Position numbers and translations under genes: made by a program. The notes below the pieces were generated by a model. The model saw only the letters and a program-made list of their open reading frames with translations, was not told where the DNA came from and ran no database searches. DNA of 64,000 nucleotides. Source: Datisca glomerata. Lineage: Eukaryota > Streptophyta > Magnoliopsida > Cucurbitales > Datiscaceae. The stretch lies in contig QANY01002227.1 in assembly GCA_003255025.1 (NCBI GenBank), positions 359,501-423,500 on the forward strand, in the 5' to 3' direction. Position 1 is the first letter of the stretch. Each line of letters begins with the position of its first letter. Below, piece by piece: positions 47,463 through 58,874 of this stretch.

Positions 47463-48660
47463 GACTAAAGTAGGCGTGGTTAGATCGGTTGTGTCATATT
47501 TCAACATTTTACTATCCCTTTGTGAATCATTATTCACTTGAGTGTCACATATCATTGAAACTTTTAGTTTTATGTGAAATCGTTTATTAAACATGCGTGC
47601 AACATTTATTAGGCGTTCATTTCTAAAAATAGCAATATATTTATCAATGAATTTAAGATCAAATCCTTGCTCAATTTATGCACCAATAGAAATAAGATTC
47701 TTCCCAAAAATTGGGATATAATAAACATCACGTAAAATAATAAAATGTCTCTCAAAATATAATTTAAAAGTTCTCACAGATACGGCTGATACTAGTGCTC
47801 TATTACTCCAACGAAATTTGTACTCACCCTCGTCAAGCCTTCTGACTTCCCTGAACCCCTGCAGGGAACAACAAATATGATTAGTAGCTATAGAGTCTAC
47901 AATCCAAGAAAAAATAGAGTCAGCTACATAACAGGCCTCAGTAACCATTACTATACCTTTAGATCCCAAACCTTTGAGATACTCTAGGCAGTTGCGTTTC
48001 CAATGACCAGCAGCTCCACAGTGATGACACTTGTCTTTCAACTTGTCTACTCTCACGGTGCTCTTGCCTTTGGCAGCTCAGCAGCTTGCACTCCTTCATG
48101 AGCTCAAGAAGTGAGTACTTCATCTTATTCATCGAATAATTAAGCTTAAAGTTCTCAAAGGTACTAGGAAAAGTCTCTAGGATCATATCCACCTGAGTCT
48201 CACCATCAACTTCAACACCCATGATCTTCATCTCATTCAGATAACTTATGATCAACATCGTATGTTCTCTAGCAGGCGTTCTACATTCCATCCTGTAGTT
48301 TATGAAGTTGCGTACAATTGTCTGTCTGGCTTGACGACCCTGATCTCTGAACATTTTGGTGATGTTCAACATTATATCAGCAGCGGTCTAAAAGGTCTGA
48401 TGTCATTGTTGCAACACATTGCTCATAGATGCTAAGATGTAACATTTGGCGATCTCATCAGAACGCAGCCAAGAAGCCCAAGCATCATTTTCCTCTTGAG
48501 CCGATTCAGCAATAGGCTCAAGGGGATAATGGGTAGTGAACACGAACTTGTGGTTTTCTACCATCAGCACGATATCAAGATTTCATTTCTAATTCACATA
48601 ATTATCACCAGTAAATTTGTTCGCATTAAGAACAGTGGAGAGAAGGGATAGTGACATGAT
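47463..48660 (-). pseudogene. Copia-A' gag with zinc knuckle and protease stub (gag-only element)
   Basis: Capsid gene starting ATG at 48657 (MSLSLLSTVLNANKF). It shows SDEIAKCYILASMSNVLQQ, then MLNITKMFRDQGRQARQTIV and FKLNYSMNKMKYSLLELMKE. The zinc knuckle CHHCGAAGHWKRNC (48020-47980) is intact, and a protease-type VDSIATNHICC (family DSGATNH) follows. After DVYYIPIFGKNLISI and a short pre-integrase stretch (to about 47463) the sequence passes directly into the polypurine tract, without integrase, RT or RNase H. The pol gene is therefore deleted internally, leaving a gag-only derivative. Frameshifts occur at about 48070 and 48390. Confidence 0.82.
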
Positions 48661-50010
48661 TACTGAAAAGAATAAATAAAATGGTGTAAATAAATACTCA
48701 ATCGTTTAGGAAAGTATGATGCATGATGCAACTACTTAAATATTTAAAAATCCATTAAAAATATTTTCTCCATGATTTTACGATAAAAAAATGATAGCTT
48801 GTCTCGTCGAGGGATGAAGTCCAAACTATCTCCTATCGCATCGAGACTCTTCTCATTTGGTTAACGCTCAAATGTCTCCACATCTAGCTTAACTAATCAC
48901 CAATGATTTTGGTCATCTTGGCCCCATTGACTATCCCCTAAGTGGGGATTTCAATGTTCTTCAGTCTAAGTGTTTAACCAACGGATCGACTCTTAAAAGT
49001 TTCTATGGACTAACAGTTCGCTTATGAGACGGTCATACCCCACCACTTTCTTTAGAAGCCTTAACTTCTTAAGAAATTTATGACTTAAAGCGACACGACT
49101 CCAAAGTTCCTCTGATTGAAGAGAGGACCGCTATGAGATGTTCTAAATCATTCCTCGTGGCATGATCAAGTTCGCATTGGAGACGTTGGGAACGTTTCAA
49201 CGTAAACGAACCTCCCACTTAGTTTTTGAAAAACTTTGGATTTTTGGTTGTTATTCAAAACATAACTTTTATTAATTTGTAAAACGTGATGAAATTTATA
49301 AATCATTTATTAATTTTAAACCTAAATTTAAGATCATAACCATTATAAATGTCGCATTGCAATAAAATTATAATCATTATAAATTAATCTACAATTATGC
49401 ATGTACATGCTACATGGCAATTTGATATTGACATAGCTCTAGTTCTATATGGTATGTTATATGATTATGAGTGATTAAAATTAAATCATACAATCAAAAT
49501 TAGCTTCCATATTGGCTCATTTCTAATTACAACCCAAAAAGAATAATAAAAAAATTACAAATTAATTTATGAACTAATCGTCATGGCATCTGCAATTTCC
49601 TCTTTCGTCTCCATGTTACCCCTTATTTTGTAACTCTTTACAAAATATCAGTCCCTTATATTTTTCTAATTTCAATTTAAAATTTAATTTTCCAATAATT
49701 TTTATTTTGATAAGTAAATTACCAAGTAATTAATAATTGATTTATTTCTAAAATAATTTTTAAAATAAAAACCATTAAAAAGTGTTGAAAAATTACCGAA
49801 TTGAATTTTTTATATATAGGACTAAAATGAGTTAGAAATCAAATTTCAAAATTTAAATTTTAAAAAACCTTAGGTTTCCAAAAACCCTAGTTTTCTAAAA
49901 CTTGCAAGTTTCCTAAAACTGATTAGGCAAATAACTGTGCAAGAGACAACACAATGCAGTAGGAGGGGTGGCACGGCATGCGGTCACGGTGAGGACGGGC
50001 ACCGGAACAG
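48661..50010 (-). other. Copia-A' leader
   Basis: Untranslated leader related to the plus-strand copia-A leader. The block TTTACGTTGAAACGTTCCCA (around 49210 to 49180) matches that at 17240-17265. A GC-rich end near 49930-50010 corresponds to 15800-15900/16430-16540 of copia-A but has no plastid insert. The 5' LTR and primer site are missing, and the leader abuts Athila-1 gag at about 50010. Confidence 0.65.
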
Positions 50011-51600
50011 TACTTGGAGAACTGCTTGTTCAATTTCTACTTTTGGAACCGCTGAGGGAACAGAATATGTGGGACATAAGTTGGAGGATTATCGAGAAAG
50101 AGCTTTGATTTAGGCTTGCCTTCTTTCTTTTCTAAGTTCTCAATAAAATCACCACCTACAACCTCATTTTGTGCTTCAATTGGCTGAGAACTTTCCACTG
50201 TTGCTTTCTTCGGTTCTACCAACTCCTTGCCACTACGAAGGCTAATGGCATTTACTTATTCTTTTAGATTCCTCTCAGTATTTCTTGGTAGAGAACCTTG
50301 TGATCTTTAAGTCTGTGTTTCTTACAGTTGACCCATTTGAAGCTCCAAATTCTGAATAGATGCAGCTAGACTCTAAATATTTGTTTCTTGCCTCTGAAGT
50401 GTAGCATATGTTCTTGTCATAAATTGAGTACTATTGATTATGAGCTAGGCAAGAGAGTCTTCTAAAGAAAATTTAGACTGCTGAGGCTGCATAGTAACTG
50501 GTGGATTCACCACATTCTGATTATTCTTCTAAGAGAAATTAGGGTGATTTCGCCACCCTTGGTTGTAAATGTTGGCAAATGGGATATTCGGTCTGCTGTA
50601 ATTCTCAACAAAATTAACATTTTCTGACTGAGAAGGAGCAAAAGGATTACCGGCTTGAAATTCAGTACTAGGATGAGGTCCATTGCATAAATTATAAACT
50701 TCTCGTGTAGCATGAATAGCACTAGCATTGGTGGTGAAAGAACTCAATTGCTCGGACAGTGTAGCTACTAGAGTAGTGAGAGTAGTGAAAGCATTGACTT
50801 CATGAAGTCCATGAATCATTCTCGGTACGTTGCGCTCAGTCGGCCATTGATATTCATTAGTATTCATTTCATCAAGCAAACCATAGGCCTCCTCATGTGT
50901 TTTGTCAATTAAAGCAACTCATGCTGTTGCATCCACTAGTGTCCTTGTTGAATTCCCCAAACCATTGTAGAAAGTTTGGACTTATAGCCATCCAGGGAGT
51001 CCATGATGTGAGCATCCTCTTAACATATTTTTAAAGCTCTCCCAAGCTTCATAAAGAGACTTCATGTCATGTCGGGCAAAGGTGGTGATCTCATTCCTCA
51101 TTTTGGTTGTTTTAGTTGGTGGAAAGAATTTGGCTAAATATTTCTCATAAAGTCCATTCCAAGTGGTGATTGATCCAGCGAGCAAAGATTTCAACCAACT
51201 CTTACCCTTATCCAGAAGTGAAAATGGGAATAATTTCAACCAAACTGCATCAGTTGAGACATTGTTGTGCTTAAATGTCACAAATTTTGAGAAAAGTAGC
51301 TATGTGAACATTTGGATCGTCATTAGGCAAGTCACTGAACTGATTTGCTTACACCATGTGAATGATAATCTGCTTAATCTTGAAGTTGTTGGCATTAATA
51401 ACAGGGCGTGCGAATGGCAGATGCAGCCTCATTGACTACCGGCATAGCATAGTCTCGAATTGCCTAATTATTTTGATTGTTTATAATTTTAGGATTTTCT
51501 CTAACGTCATTCATGGTTTCTTGAGTTTGTTTAGAAGCTCATCTCCTCACTTTTCTATTCCGACGATAAGTTCGATTGATTTCTGAATTCAAATGAGTCA
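50011..51600 (-). pseudogene. Athila-1 gag
   Basis: Athila capsid gene. Best piece at 51281-50982: NNVSTDAVWLKLFPFSLLD, KGKSWLKSLLAGSITTWNGL, EKYLAKFFPPTKTTKMRNEI and SLYEAWESFK-MLRGCSHHG, the Retrotrans_gag domain. Further on come RMIHGLHEVNAFTTL and IYNQGWRNHPNFS, and at 50222-50037 YVPHILFPQRFQK, leading to KLNKQFSKY just before the copia-A' junction. The frames are broken by several stops. It lies between the primer site (51740) and the missing gag-protease join. Confidence 0.87.
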
Positions 51601-51739
51601 AATTTTCGTTTCCAAATTTTCTCATATACCTTAGAGAATGCATGAAAATTCAAAACAGTAAACAACCGTAAATAAAAACAAAAAAATTAAGACTCAAAGT
51701 AAAATTAAATATGTGTAATTCTAATATTAATAACAAAAT

Positions 51740-51766
51740 CAATCCCCGGCAACGGTGTCAAAAACT
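51740..51766 (-). other. Athila-1 primer-binding site
   Basis: TTGACACCGTTGCCGGGGAT on the minus strand, two changes from the TGGCGCCGTTGCCGGGGA site complementary to aspartate tRNA, standard for Athila. It lies directly after the 5' LTR. Confidence 0.9.
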
Positions 51767-52726
51767 TGTTACAAATTTTTTATAGTGTAAGTGTACACTA
51801 TCGTTGTCAAGTAATAAAATTCTATGAAAGAGAATATTGTCCACATGATTGATTGATATTAATTAATGAAATTAACTAGACCTTAGCTCTAATTGAGAAT
51901 GATGAAAAATTTGGAGTTTTAATTAAATTAAAATTCTAATTAAACTAAAACGATAAAGATAAATAATTCAAATTTGAATAGATAAAATATCTAGGGATTC
52001 TGATTTCACCAAACCAAACATACTCAAAATTCTAGAATTAAATATAAAATCATGTAATAGTTGGTCAGATGATCACAAGCATAAAGAACAGATTATAACA
52101 CTTAGTAATACTGAATAAACATCGATTGAATTGAAAATTAAAATTTATGAACATTCATGGTTTGGCTATGTCATAGCCCTAGATAAGAAAATTAGAACAT
52201 ACTAAAATAAGAAAATATCCTAATAATATTCATGAACATAGAGGAAAATAAAATAAAAATTAGATTTGATGATGAAATTAAAGTTCGTCTCCCCATTGGA
52301 TCCGTCTTTATTTCCTCTCCAAAATTCTCTCTTTTCTACCTCCCCACGTCTAAAAAATCCTAAAATATTTTATTTATACACTAGGAGCTGATAAGAATAA
52401 AATTGGAGAGAAAAATGGAATAAAATAAAAATCATTGTCACGCCAGTGTCGCGGCGCTTGCTTACTGCATGTCCTTGCCAGCACCCAGCGTTGAGGCACT
52501 AGCATGCTGGGACGTCGCGACGCTGGTCCTTCTGCTCATGTCCATTCTTTTATCATTTTAAACGCATTTTTACCTTCAAACTCTTTGAAAAATCAATTCA
52601 AATGTATTTGAATATCATACCTATAAAATAAAAATAAACATAAACATAAATCAAACAATAAAACTCAAAAACCAATAAAATTAAAGTTAAGATTATCTAA
52701 AATATGAGTGTCAAACACACTCATCA
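51767..52726 (-). mobile_element. Athila-1 5' LTR
   Basis: On the minus strand it starts TGATGAGTGTGTTTGACAC and ends TTTGTAACA. It is the partner of 34799-36016, with the shared GC-rich block at 52440-52530. Together with the flanking ATGTA duplication it defines a 17.9-kb composite element. Confidence 0.9.
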
Positions 52727-52731
52727 ATGTA
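52727..52731. repeat. Athila-1 target-site duplication, right
   Basis: ATGTA, identical to 34794-34798. Confidence 0.85.
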
Positions 52732-53103
52732 TGCATCATGTAATTAATAAGTAGTAAAGTGATAAGTGAGTTTCATTCTATATAGGGATTGATGAAAAAT
52801 CGATTAGCTAACCAAATCAGAGCTTAAAACTACGTTAATTGATGCAACAGCAAATATTGAGTGTTTAAAGTAATCTAAACATAGCAAGGATTCTACAATC
52901 AGTGGTTAAGTGAGCTAGAATGAATAAATCCCCTTGTTATTAATAACATTAACTCAATCTGTTCAAACTGTTCTAGCTTACTCAATAGCATTAACCTCAA
53001 CTCAATTGTATGCAACAGATTCCATCCTTACAGCTCTTAATCTTAATCCAACTTAACTTATTCCTAAGCCAAAGTGGACTAAAATTATCCAGTCTCATCT
53101 AGT
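52732..53103. other. Unassigned, possibly rest of Athila-2 LTR
   Basis: AT-rich non-coding sequence. If Athila-1 inserted at the end of the Athila-2 LTR, this should be the continuation of that LTR. I cannot confirm it because no second copy is in the window. Confidence 0.3.
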
Positions 53104-54017
53104 TGTTGGGTTTATGAGGTGAGTTATATATGTCTATACTACCCACTAATTACTTAGATTACTAAAGAATCAAGTAAACATATTTAAGCTAGATCTATTG
53201 AATTAAACCTTTGAATTCATCCAATGGGTTTCTTACAAACGATGGCCCGTCAATTAGCAGGAATAAGCAATAAGAATACTTGAATAAAATTCCATAAAGA
53301 AACTTGCAATTTGAACTTCATCAATTAAGATTAAAAACTCTAACGTTCATTAATCATCCTAGCTTAAAAGGGTTTATCTCATAATGAGCTTTTGAATAGA
53401 TTCGAGTAAGGTTACAACCATTAAAATGCACGAAAACTTAAGCTTAAAGAAGAATATACACTAAATAAGAGAAGGGTAAAGGAGAAAATAAAAGAGAGAT
53501 CAAGGGAATATCCTCCTTCTTATCTTCACCTTGCATCATCTCTTTCTGTCCCTTTCTCCTTTCTTCTCTGCAATTTGTCTCCTTTCTCTCAACAAAAGTA
53601 TCGACTCCCTACCAAAAAGGATGTACTGCCTATAAATAGAGCTTCCAAATCAGGGATTCAACCTAAAAAGAGGACACTTGTCATGCAACAACAATGGCTG
53701 GGGACCATTCAAAGGAAACGGTCCCAACTGGATAACTACTTTTGGAGTGCACGAGCTATTTTTCTCCTTTTGAAGCACCAGCTGGACTAAACGTTAAAAT
53801 CCCTGCCATGTGTGCATGCTTGCTGCTATAGCGATGTAGCTTCCTTATGTTACAACATATTCTTAGTTGACTTCCATTCTTAGATCCCTGCACAAAAAGT
53901 ATGAATTAGTGCACAATCTGCTCAATTAATGTCAAATAGGCTATAAAGATAGCTTGGCCCTAAGAAGAGAATTAAAACAGGAAAATGACAAAACTAAGAC
54001 TAGGAACTAATACATCA
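53104..54017 (-). mobile_element. Copia-D 3' LTR
   Basis: The minus strand starts TGATGTATTAGTTCCTAG right after a polypurine tract (AGAAATTTAAGGG, 54018-54032). It contains a promoter-like TATTTATA (53638-53631) and a pyrimidine/purine-rich leader. The other edge is set at TGTTGGG (53104), which would give a CCCAACA end, but this is uncertain. Confidence 0.5.
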
Positions 54018-54032
54018 CCCTTAAATTTCTAA

Positions 54033-56340
54033 TGAATAAACTTGAAAATCAAAAGATCTCTAATTTCTTAGAGTTATCAAATGACCTAGGCAAATCAACC
54101 CAAGCAGCCCAAGATCCCAAGGCCCCACAAGGTTAGGATTTGTACTTTAGACCTCATGGTTCTATCCAAAACTTTTATGATAAAAATATCAACCAACATA
54201 TGCCCATTCACTACATATTGAATATAACAATGCTATCACAATAAATGGTGGGAACCTTAGTAAGAGGCAATCAAAGACACAAATCAATTGTTTTATCCCA
54301 TGAAATCTCTCATGTAGTGTTGACAAAATCCTTATATTCAACTTTTATTGAAGACCTTACTACTAAAGTGTGCTTCTTTGCACGCAAGAATATGGGATTG
54401 GAACCAAGAAATACAATGGATCTTGTAGTGGAAGTCTGTCTAAAGAATCTCCATCTCAATTGCATCACTGTATGCTTCAAGATTGAAATAAACGAGAGAA
54501 AAATTGATGCCATGGGATAAAGTGTGGGATTGATTGCTACTAAAAGAACTTCAAAAAGATTGTGCATAAACTAAAGACCTTGTGTACTGCATATGTGATG
54601 GATGTATGGACGTATGAAAGTCAAATATTGAAGTGTCCTAACCAAAATGAGCAATGTGATTTTGATGTAAAACTTGTTTTACTGCGCAAGGGATTTTACA
54701 AGATTTAGACCAACATTCCACGTTTAAGTAAGTCGGTGTGCATACTTATGTTGATTAACAATTCCCAATTGAAGAACGGTGTATCTCAAGGCCTAAGAAG
54801 TACTTTAGAGACCCTAAATTAATCATACCAATTTCACATTGAGAGATAAGTTGCTCAACATAAGGCACATCATGGCATGTAAAAAATATGTCATTGACAT
54901 ATAAAAGTAAGCATGTAAGAGAAGTATCAACAGATCTAACAAACAAAGAGATATCAAAATAGGAAGCCAATTAACTAAAAGTAAGTAGATGAGTTGTGAA
55001 TTCTTTCAAACCAGGCAAATGGAACTTGTTGAAGTCTATACAAATGACTTATGAAGTCTGCAAATAACATTAGGATGATGTGGATCAAGAAAGCATTGGG
55101 GCTGAGTCATGTAAGCTTCCTCCTTTAGAAAACCATGAAGGATGGCATTTTTGAAATTCATCTATCTTAATGGCCAGCTAAATTGTGCCACAGAGAAAGC
55201 ATTAAAGATATGGTCGTCTTTTTATGATTGAAGGTCTCTTCAAAGTGTATACCAGCAGCTTGGTAGAAGCCCTTGGCAACCAAGCGAGCTTTGTCTCTTC
55301 CAATTGTATAATCTATTTTGTATCTAATTTTGTACCCATTTACAGCCAACCATATTTTATTTAGAGGTAAGCTTTTCAAGGTCCGTGTGCATTGTTGTTG
55401 AAAAGTTGAGAATTAGCAGACATAGTTGCTCTCCGTTTTGAATACTTGGCAGTAATGGAATAACAATTAGGTTCCAGATTTGCAGATTCTAAACTGTGAC
55501 GGGTTCTGATTGAGAATCAAGAATGGATTTTTACTTGGCAGTGCTAGATTTGGATCTGGTTCTCATTGGATGAGAATTAGAAGAGGAGCATATAATGAGA
55601 GGAGGAGGATTGGCAAGAGATATTCAAATATAGAAGAACGGATGGAGTTAGAAGAATCAAGATGTGTAAAGATGTAAAAACGCAAGATATTTGAGGTGGA
55701 ATTTGATGAGAAGTTTAGCTAGAAATAGATGAAGAACGACAACGATTGGAAGAAGGAACAAAAGTAAAAATGAAAGGAAGAGTAGAAGGAGAAACAACAA
55801 AACGGGAAGACTAAGGAAGATAAGCAGATGAAGCAGCAAAAGGGAATACAGTCTCATCAAAAATCACACGTCTCACGATTTGTATCTTTTGAGCTTGATG
55901 GTTGTAACAGAGATACCCTTTATATTCAAGGTTATAGCTAAGAAAAACACATCGGCTTGTTTTAGGTTCAAGATTATGTGAATTGTATGAGTGGGTAACA
56001 TGCATAATCAAATATTTTCAAGTGAGTGTAATCATGTATTGAACCAAAGAGACATTCAAAAGGTGACATGTTATTAAGAGATGCAATGGGCATACAGATA
56101 AGAAAACAATTGTAGCAAATGCATGGAACCAGAGTTCAATGAGTATAGAGCCTCACTAATAAGTGTAATGGTTGTCTGAATGATATGTCTATTTTTAGCC
56201 GTGCTTTCATTTTGTTCAGGATTATATTGACATGTCTTTTGATAAAAATGCTTTGAGAAGAAATGTCACCGGTGTACTCACCTCCACCGTGGAAACGAAA
56301 GAATTTCAATTTGAGTGGACGATAACTTTTCTATATAAAT
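54033..56340 (-). pseudogene. Copia-D integrase, reverse transcriptase and RNase H
   Basis: Heavily decayed copia pol. The integrase shows FHGGGEYTG (about 56290), MSPFECLFGSIHDYTHLKIF (about 56070) and RCVFLSYNLEYKGYLCYN (55950). The RT begins KIRYKIDYTIGRDKARLVAK (55310), has GIHFEETF, and the catalytic region reads LLLYVNDIFFT (54900; family LVYVDDI), so the first aspartate is asparagine. LGSLKYFLGLEIHR follows. RNase H keeps STTRSIVFLGSNPI, VVRSSIKVEYKDF (54400-54330) and a CDS-VIF-like block near 54210. Gag, protease and the 5' LTR are absent. Confidence 0.82.
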
Positions 56341-57839
56341 TTGTTAATCACAACAAATAAATATGATCTTTGAAGATAAAGATATAATTGGTGCACGGTT
56401 ATTGAGGACAATGAGCTTAACGACCATAACAACTAGCACCACTTTTCGAGACATAATTATAATAAATACAATTCAGAACATAATAAAATATTTCTCTCGT
56501 TTCATTATGCGAAAGCTAAGACAAAATAGTATATCCAAATTATTGACCCCAAAATAGTATGTCCAAATTATAAGAAATAAATTGTTTACACATTATTAAT
56601 TTATCACTTGTCACTAATTTATTTACATATAGACTATTCACACTTCAAGTAAGACATATTACAGATTTCATAAAATAAATTCCATAACTCCCATGGCTTC
56701 AATCAGACCGAAGCCAGACTAAAGTCAGCTTCTGAACTTGCAAGCAAGCAATAAAAGACCTTCCTATCTACACAAACAAAGAAATGAAGAGGAAGAAAGG
56801 CAGAGGATTCTACCTCTTGACATTTGATCCTTCTGCTTTGACAAGACAAACAAATATACACTAGTAGTCTCACATTTTGTTACTGTCCAAATCATAAACC
56901 CCATTGCTAACCCATTGTCTTTTAACCTCTTATTACAAGGATGAATTAAAACTGCTCTTGTCAATGCGCTGCTTCCTCAAAGTGAATACGAATATCGCGG
57001 ACTGTACTGTCGAGTCCGAAAAGAAATATCAGCAGTTTTTTAAGATGAATACCAATAGCTTCTCATATTTACTTAGCATTGCTATCCACGAATCCGGACC
57101 TCCCACATCTCTGATGATATTGACATTTTCATCTCTGGTTGTTCCTGTTCACCTTAGAATCTCAAATCTAACTTTGGAAAATATGGTGGAGACGAGTCAT
57201 TGAACATTATGGAGAACATTTCATGAGCCAAAATTGCATCATCCTCCATCAATCTCATCATGTATAACATTTACATAGTCTGCAAAAAAGAAATCATTGT
57301 AGCCGTTATTAGCTAAGATCAAAACAGTTCTCTTCCCAATTTGGGGATTCCAACATTGCATAAACCCAGTTATATTCAAGAAAAATCAGTAGTTGACGGT
57401 TATATTTATCCATGTACTTGAGAAAGAATTTATCAGCTAAGTACATAATGCAGCCTCCATTTTCGTGCTCCGACATGTGAACAGACATGCATGAGATATA
57501 ACAAATTTGCATACTGAGGTTAATTAATGAGGTATAATGATATAAAAATTTTGTAGCAATCTAAAAAGGAAAATTATACAGATTATTGTCACTAAAATGA
57601 GCATTGACCCTGACACAAACCTGCATAGTACCTAGAAACCCCAAATATAACTGAGCATTGACCCTTACATAGTTCTATCAAGCTTGATATTAGTCTGAGC
57701 CCCTTGAGACGAGAACTGTAACGATTTCTCTGGCACACAATAAGTGTCTCAGTATTGATCTGTAGATTCCTTCAACTTACAGATCCTTATATCTCAAATA
57801 TTCCTTATAGAGCCTATATATTCACCTGAAATTAGCAGT
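56341..57839. other. Unassigned; possible decayed host-gene fragment on minus strand
   Basis: On the minus strand, 57512-57309 is open and reads CIMYLADKFFLKYMDKYNRQ followed by MLESPNWEENCFDLS. It is followed by a good 3' splice site (TTTCTTTTTTGCAG, ending at about 57282) and then by further protein-like stretches (MLYMMRLMEDDAILAHEMFS; PDSWIAMLSKYEKLLVFIL near 57100). I do not recognise the family. It could be the remnant of a host gene or chance. Confidence 0.25.
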
Positions 57840-58874
57840 TTAAGTCTGATTGAAAAAGAACTTCCATTTTAGATTATCGCTTTTAGAATAAGAACTAACG
57901 TCTCAAGAATGGGACGCTTTTAGAATGAGAACCGACATCTCAAAAACGGGAGATTATCGCCTCCAGAATGGGAACCGACATCTCGAAAACAGGAGATCAT
58001 CGCCTTCGGAACGGGAACCAGTGTCTCGAGAATGAGAGATCATCGCCTCCAAAAGGAGAACCAATATCTCGAGAACGGGAGATCATCATTCTAGAAGGGG
58101 AATCGACATCTCGAAAACAGAAGATCATTGTTCTATAAGGGGAACCGACATCACAAGAATGGGGATCATCGCTTCAAGAACGGAAACCGACATCTCGAGA
58201 ACGAGGAATCATTACCTCATGGACATGATAGAATATCATAACAGAAGGGAGAGTTCAGACTGACAATTAAGTGGCCGTAATTGATTGGGTAAGCTGAAGT
58301 GACCTGGACAAGACAGATTGGCAGGCCACCAAGTGGTTTTGACTGATTGGCTCGAAACCACGAGAAATCGCCAAGTGGCTGTGATTAAATTGGCAGTTGA
58401 GCAAGACAGATGGGAAATGAGAAAGGGAAAGGAAGAGGATCAGAACCGTGGGATGGATCTTATGGCTACGATTAATTCAGCAGTGACAGACAAATATAGT
58501 GGATAAGCTGAGTATGGGAGCCCAAACCTAGAGAAGATCCATCAGCCAAAAGATAGGGCGTGTGATCATCCCCCTTTTATCTTTATCATTATTATTATTG
58601 TAAGGCCTATGAGTACAGGCTCATGTAAAAAGAAAAGAAAAAGAAGAGACATAAGCAAACCTCAACTAAAAACACTACCCTTCCTCTATTCCCTCATAAA
58701 CAACTATGTAAAATCATTTACATAAGTGAATATCAACAATTTTCCCGTGGCTATTCTTCCCTTTAAGAGTCTTCCACGTAAATGATGATGTCTTTATTCT
58801 CTTATTCTCTCTTCAAATTATGACTTATTATTTGTTCGAAGAGGGTTTTTTATACCCAAAAAAACCATTTTACA
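57840..58874 (+). mobile_element. LTR of a second Tat-like element
   Basis: The right end is clear: CCATTTTACA followed by TTTGGTACTTTCATTGAGAG, the same type of LTR/primer-site junction as the first Tat element (21481-21510), and then by a gag-like start (TGTCAAAAACCAAATCAAAC). The left edge is not defined because the second LTR lies outside the window; about 57840 is a guess. Its upstream part holds the 43-bp repeat array. Confidence 0.5.
57897..58230 (+). repeat. 43-bp tandem array in LTR
   Basis: About seven and a half degenerate units of 42-43 bp built on CGACATCTCGAGAACGGGAG and ATCATCGCCT-C-GAA-GGGAAC. They lie in the probable U3 part of the LTR, where transcription control sequences are expected. 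Shorter variants of the same words (GAGAACGGGA, TCTCAAAAA) recur at 59190-59350 downstream of the primer site. Confidence 0.85.
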
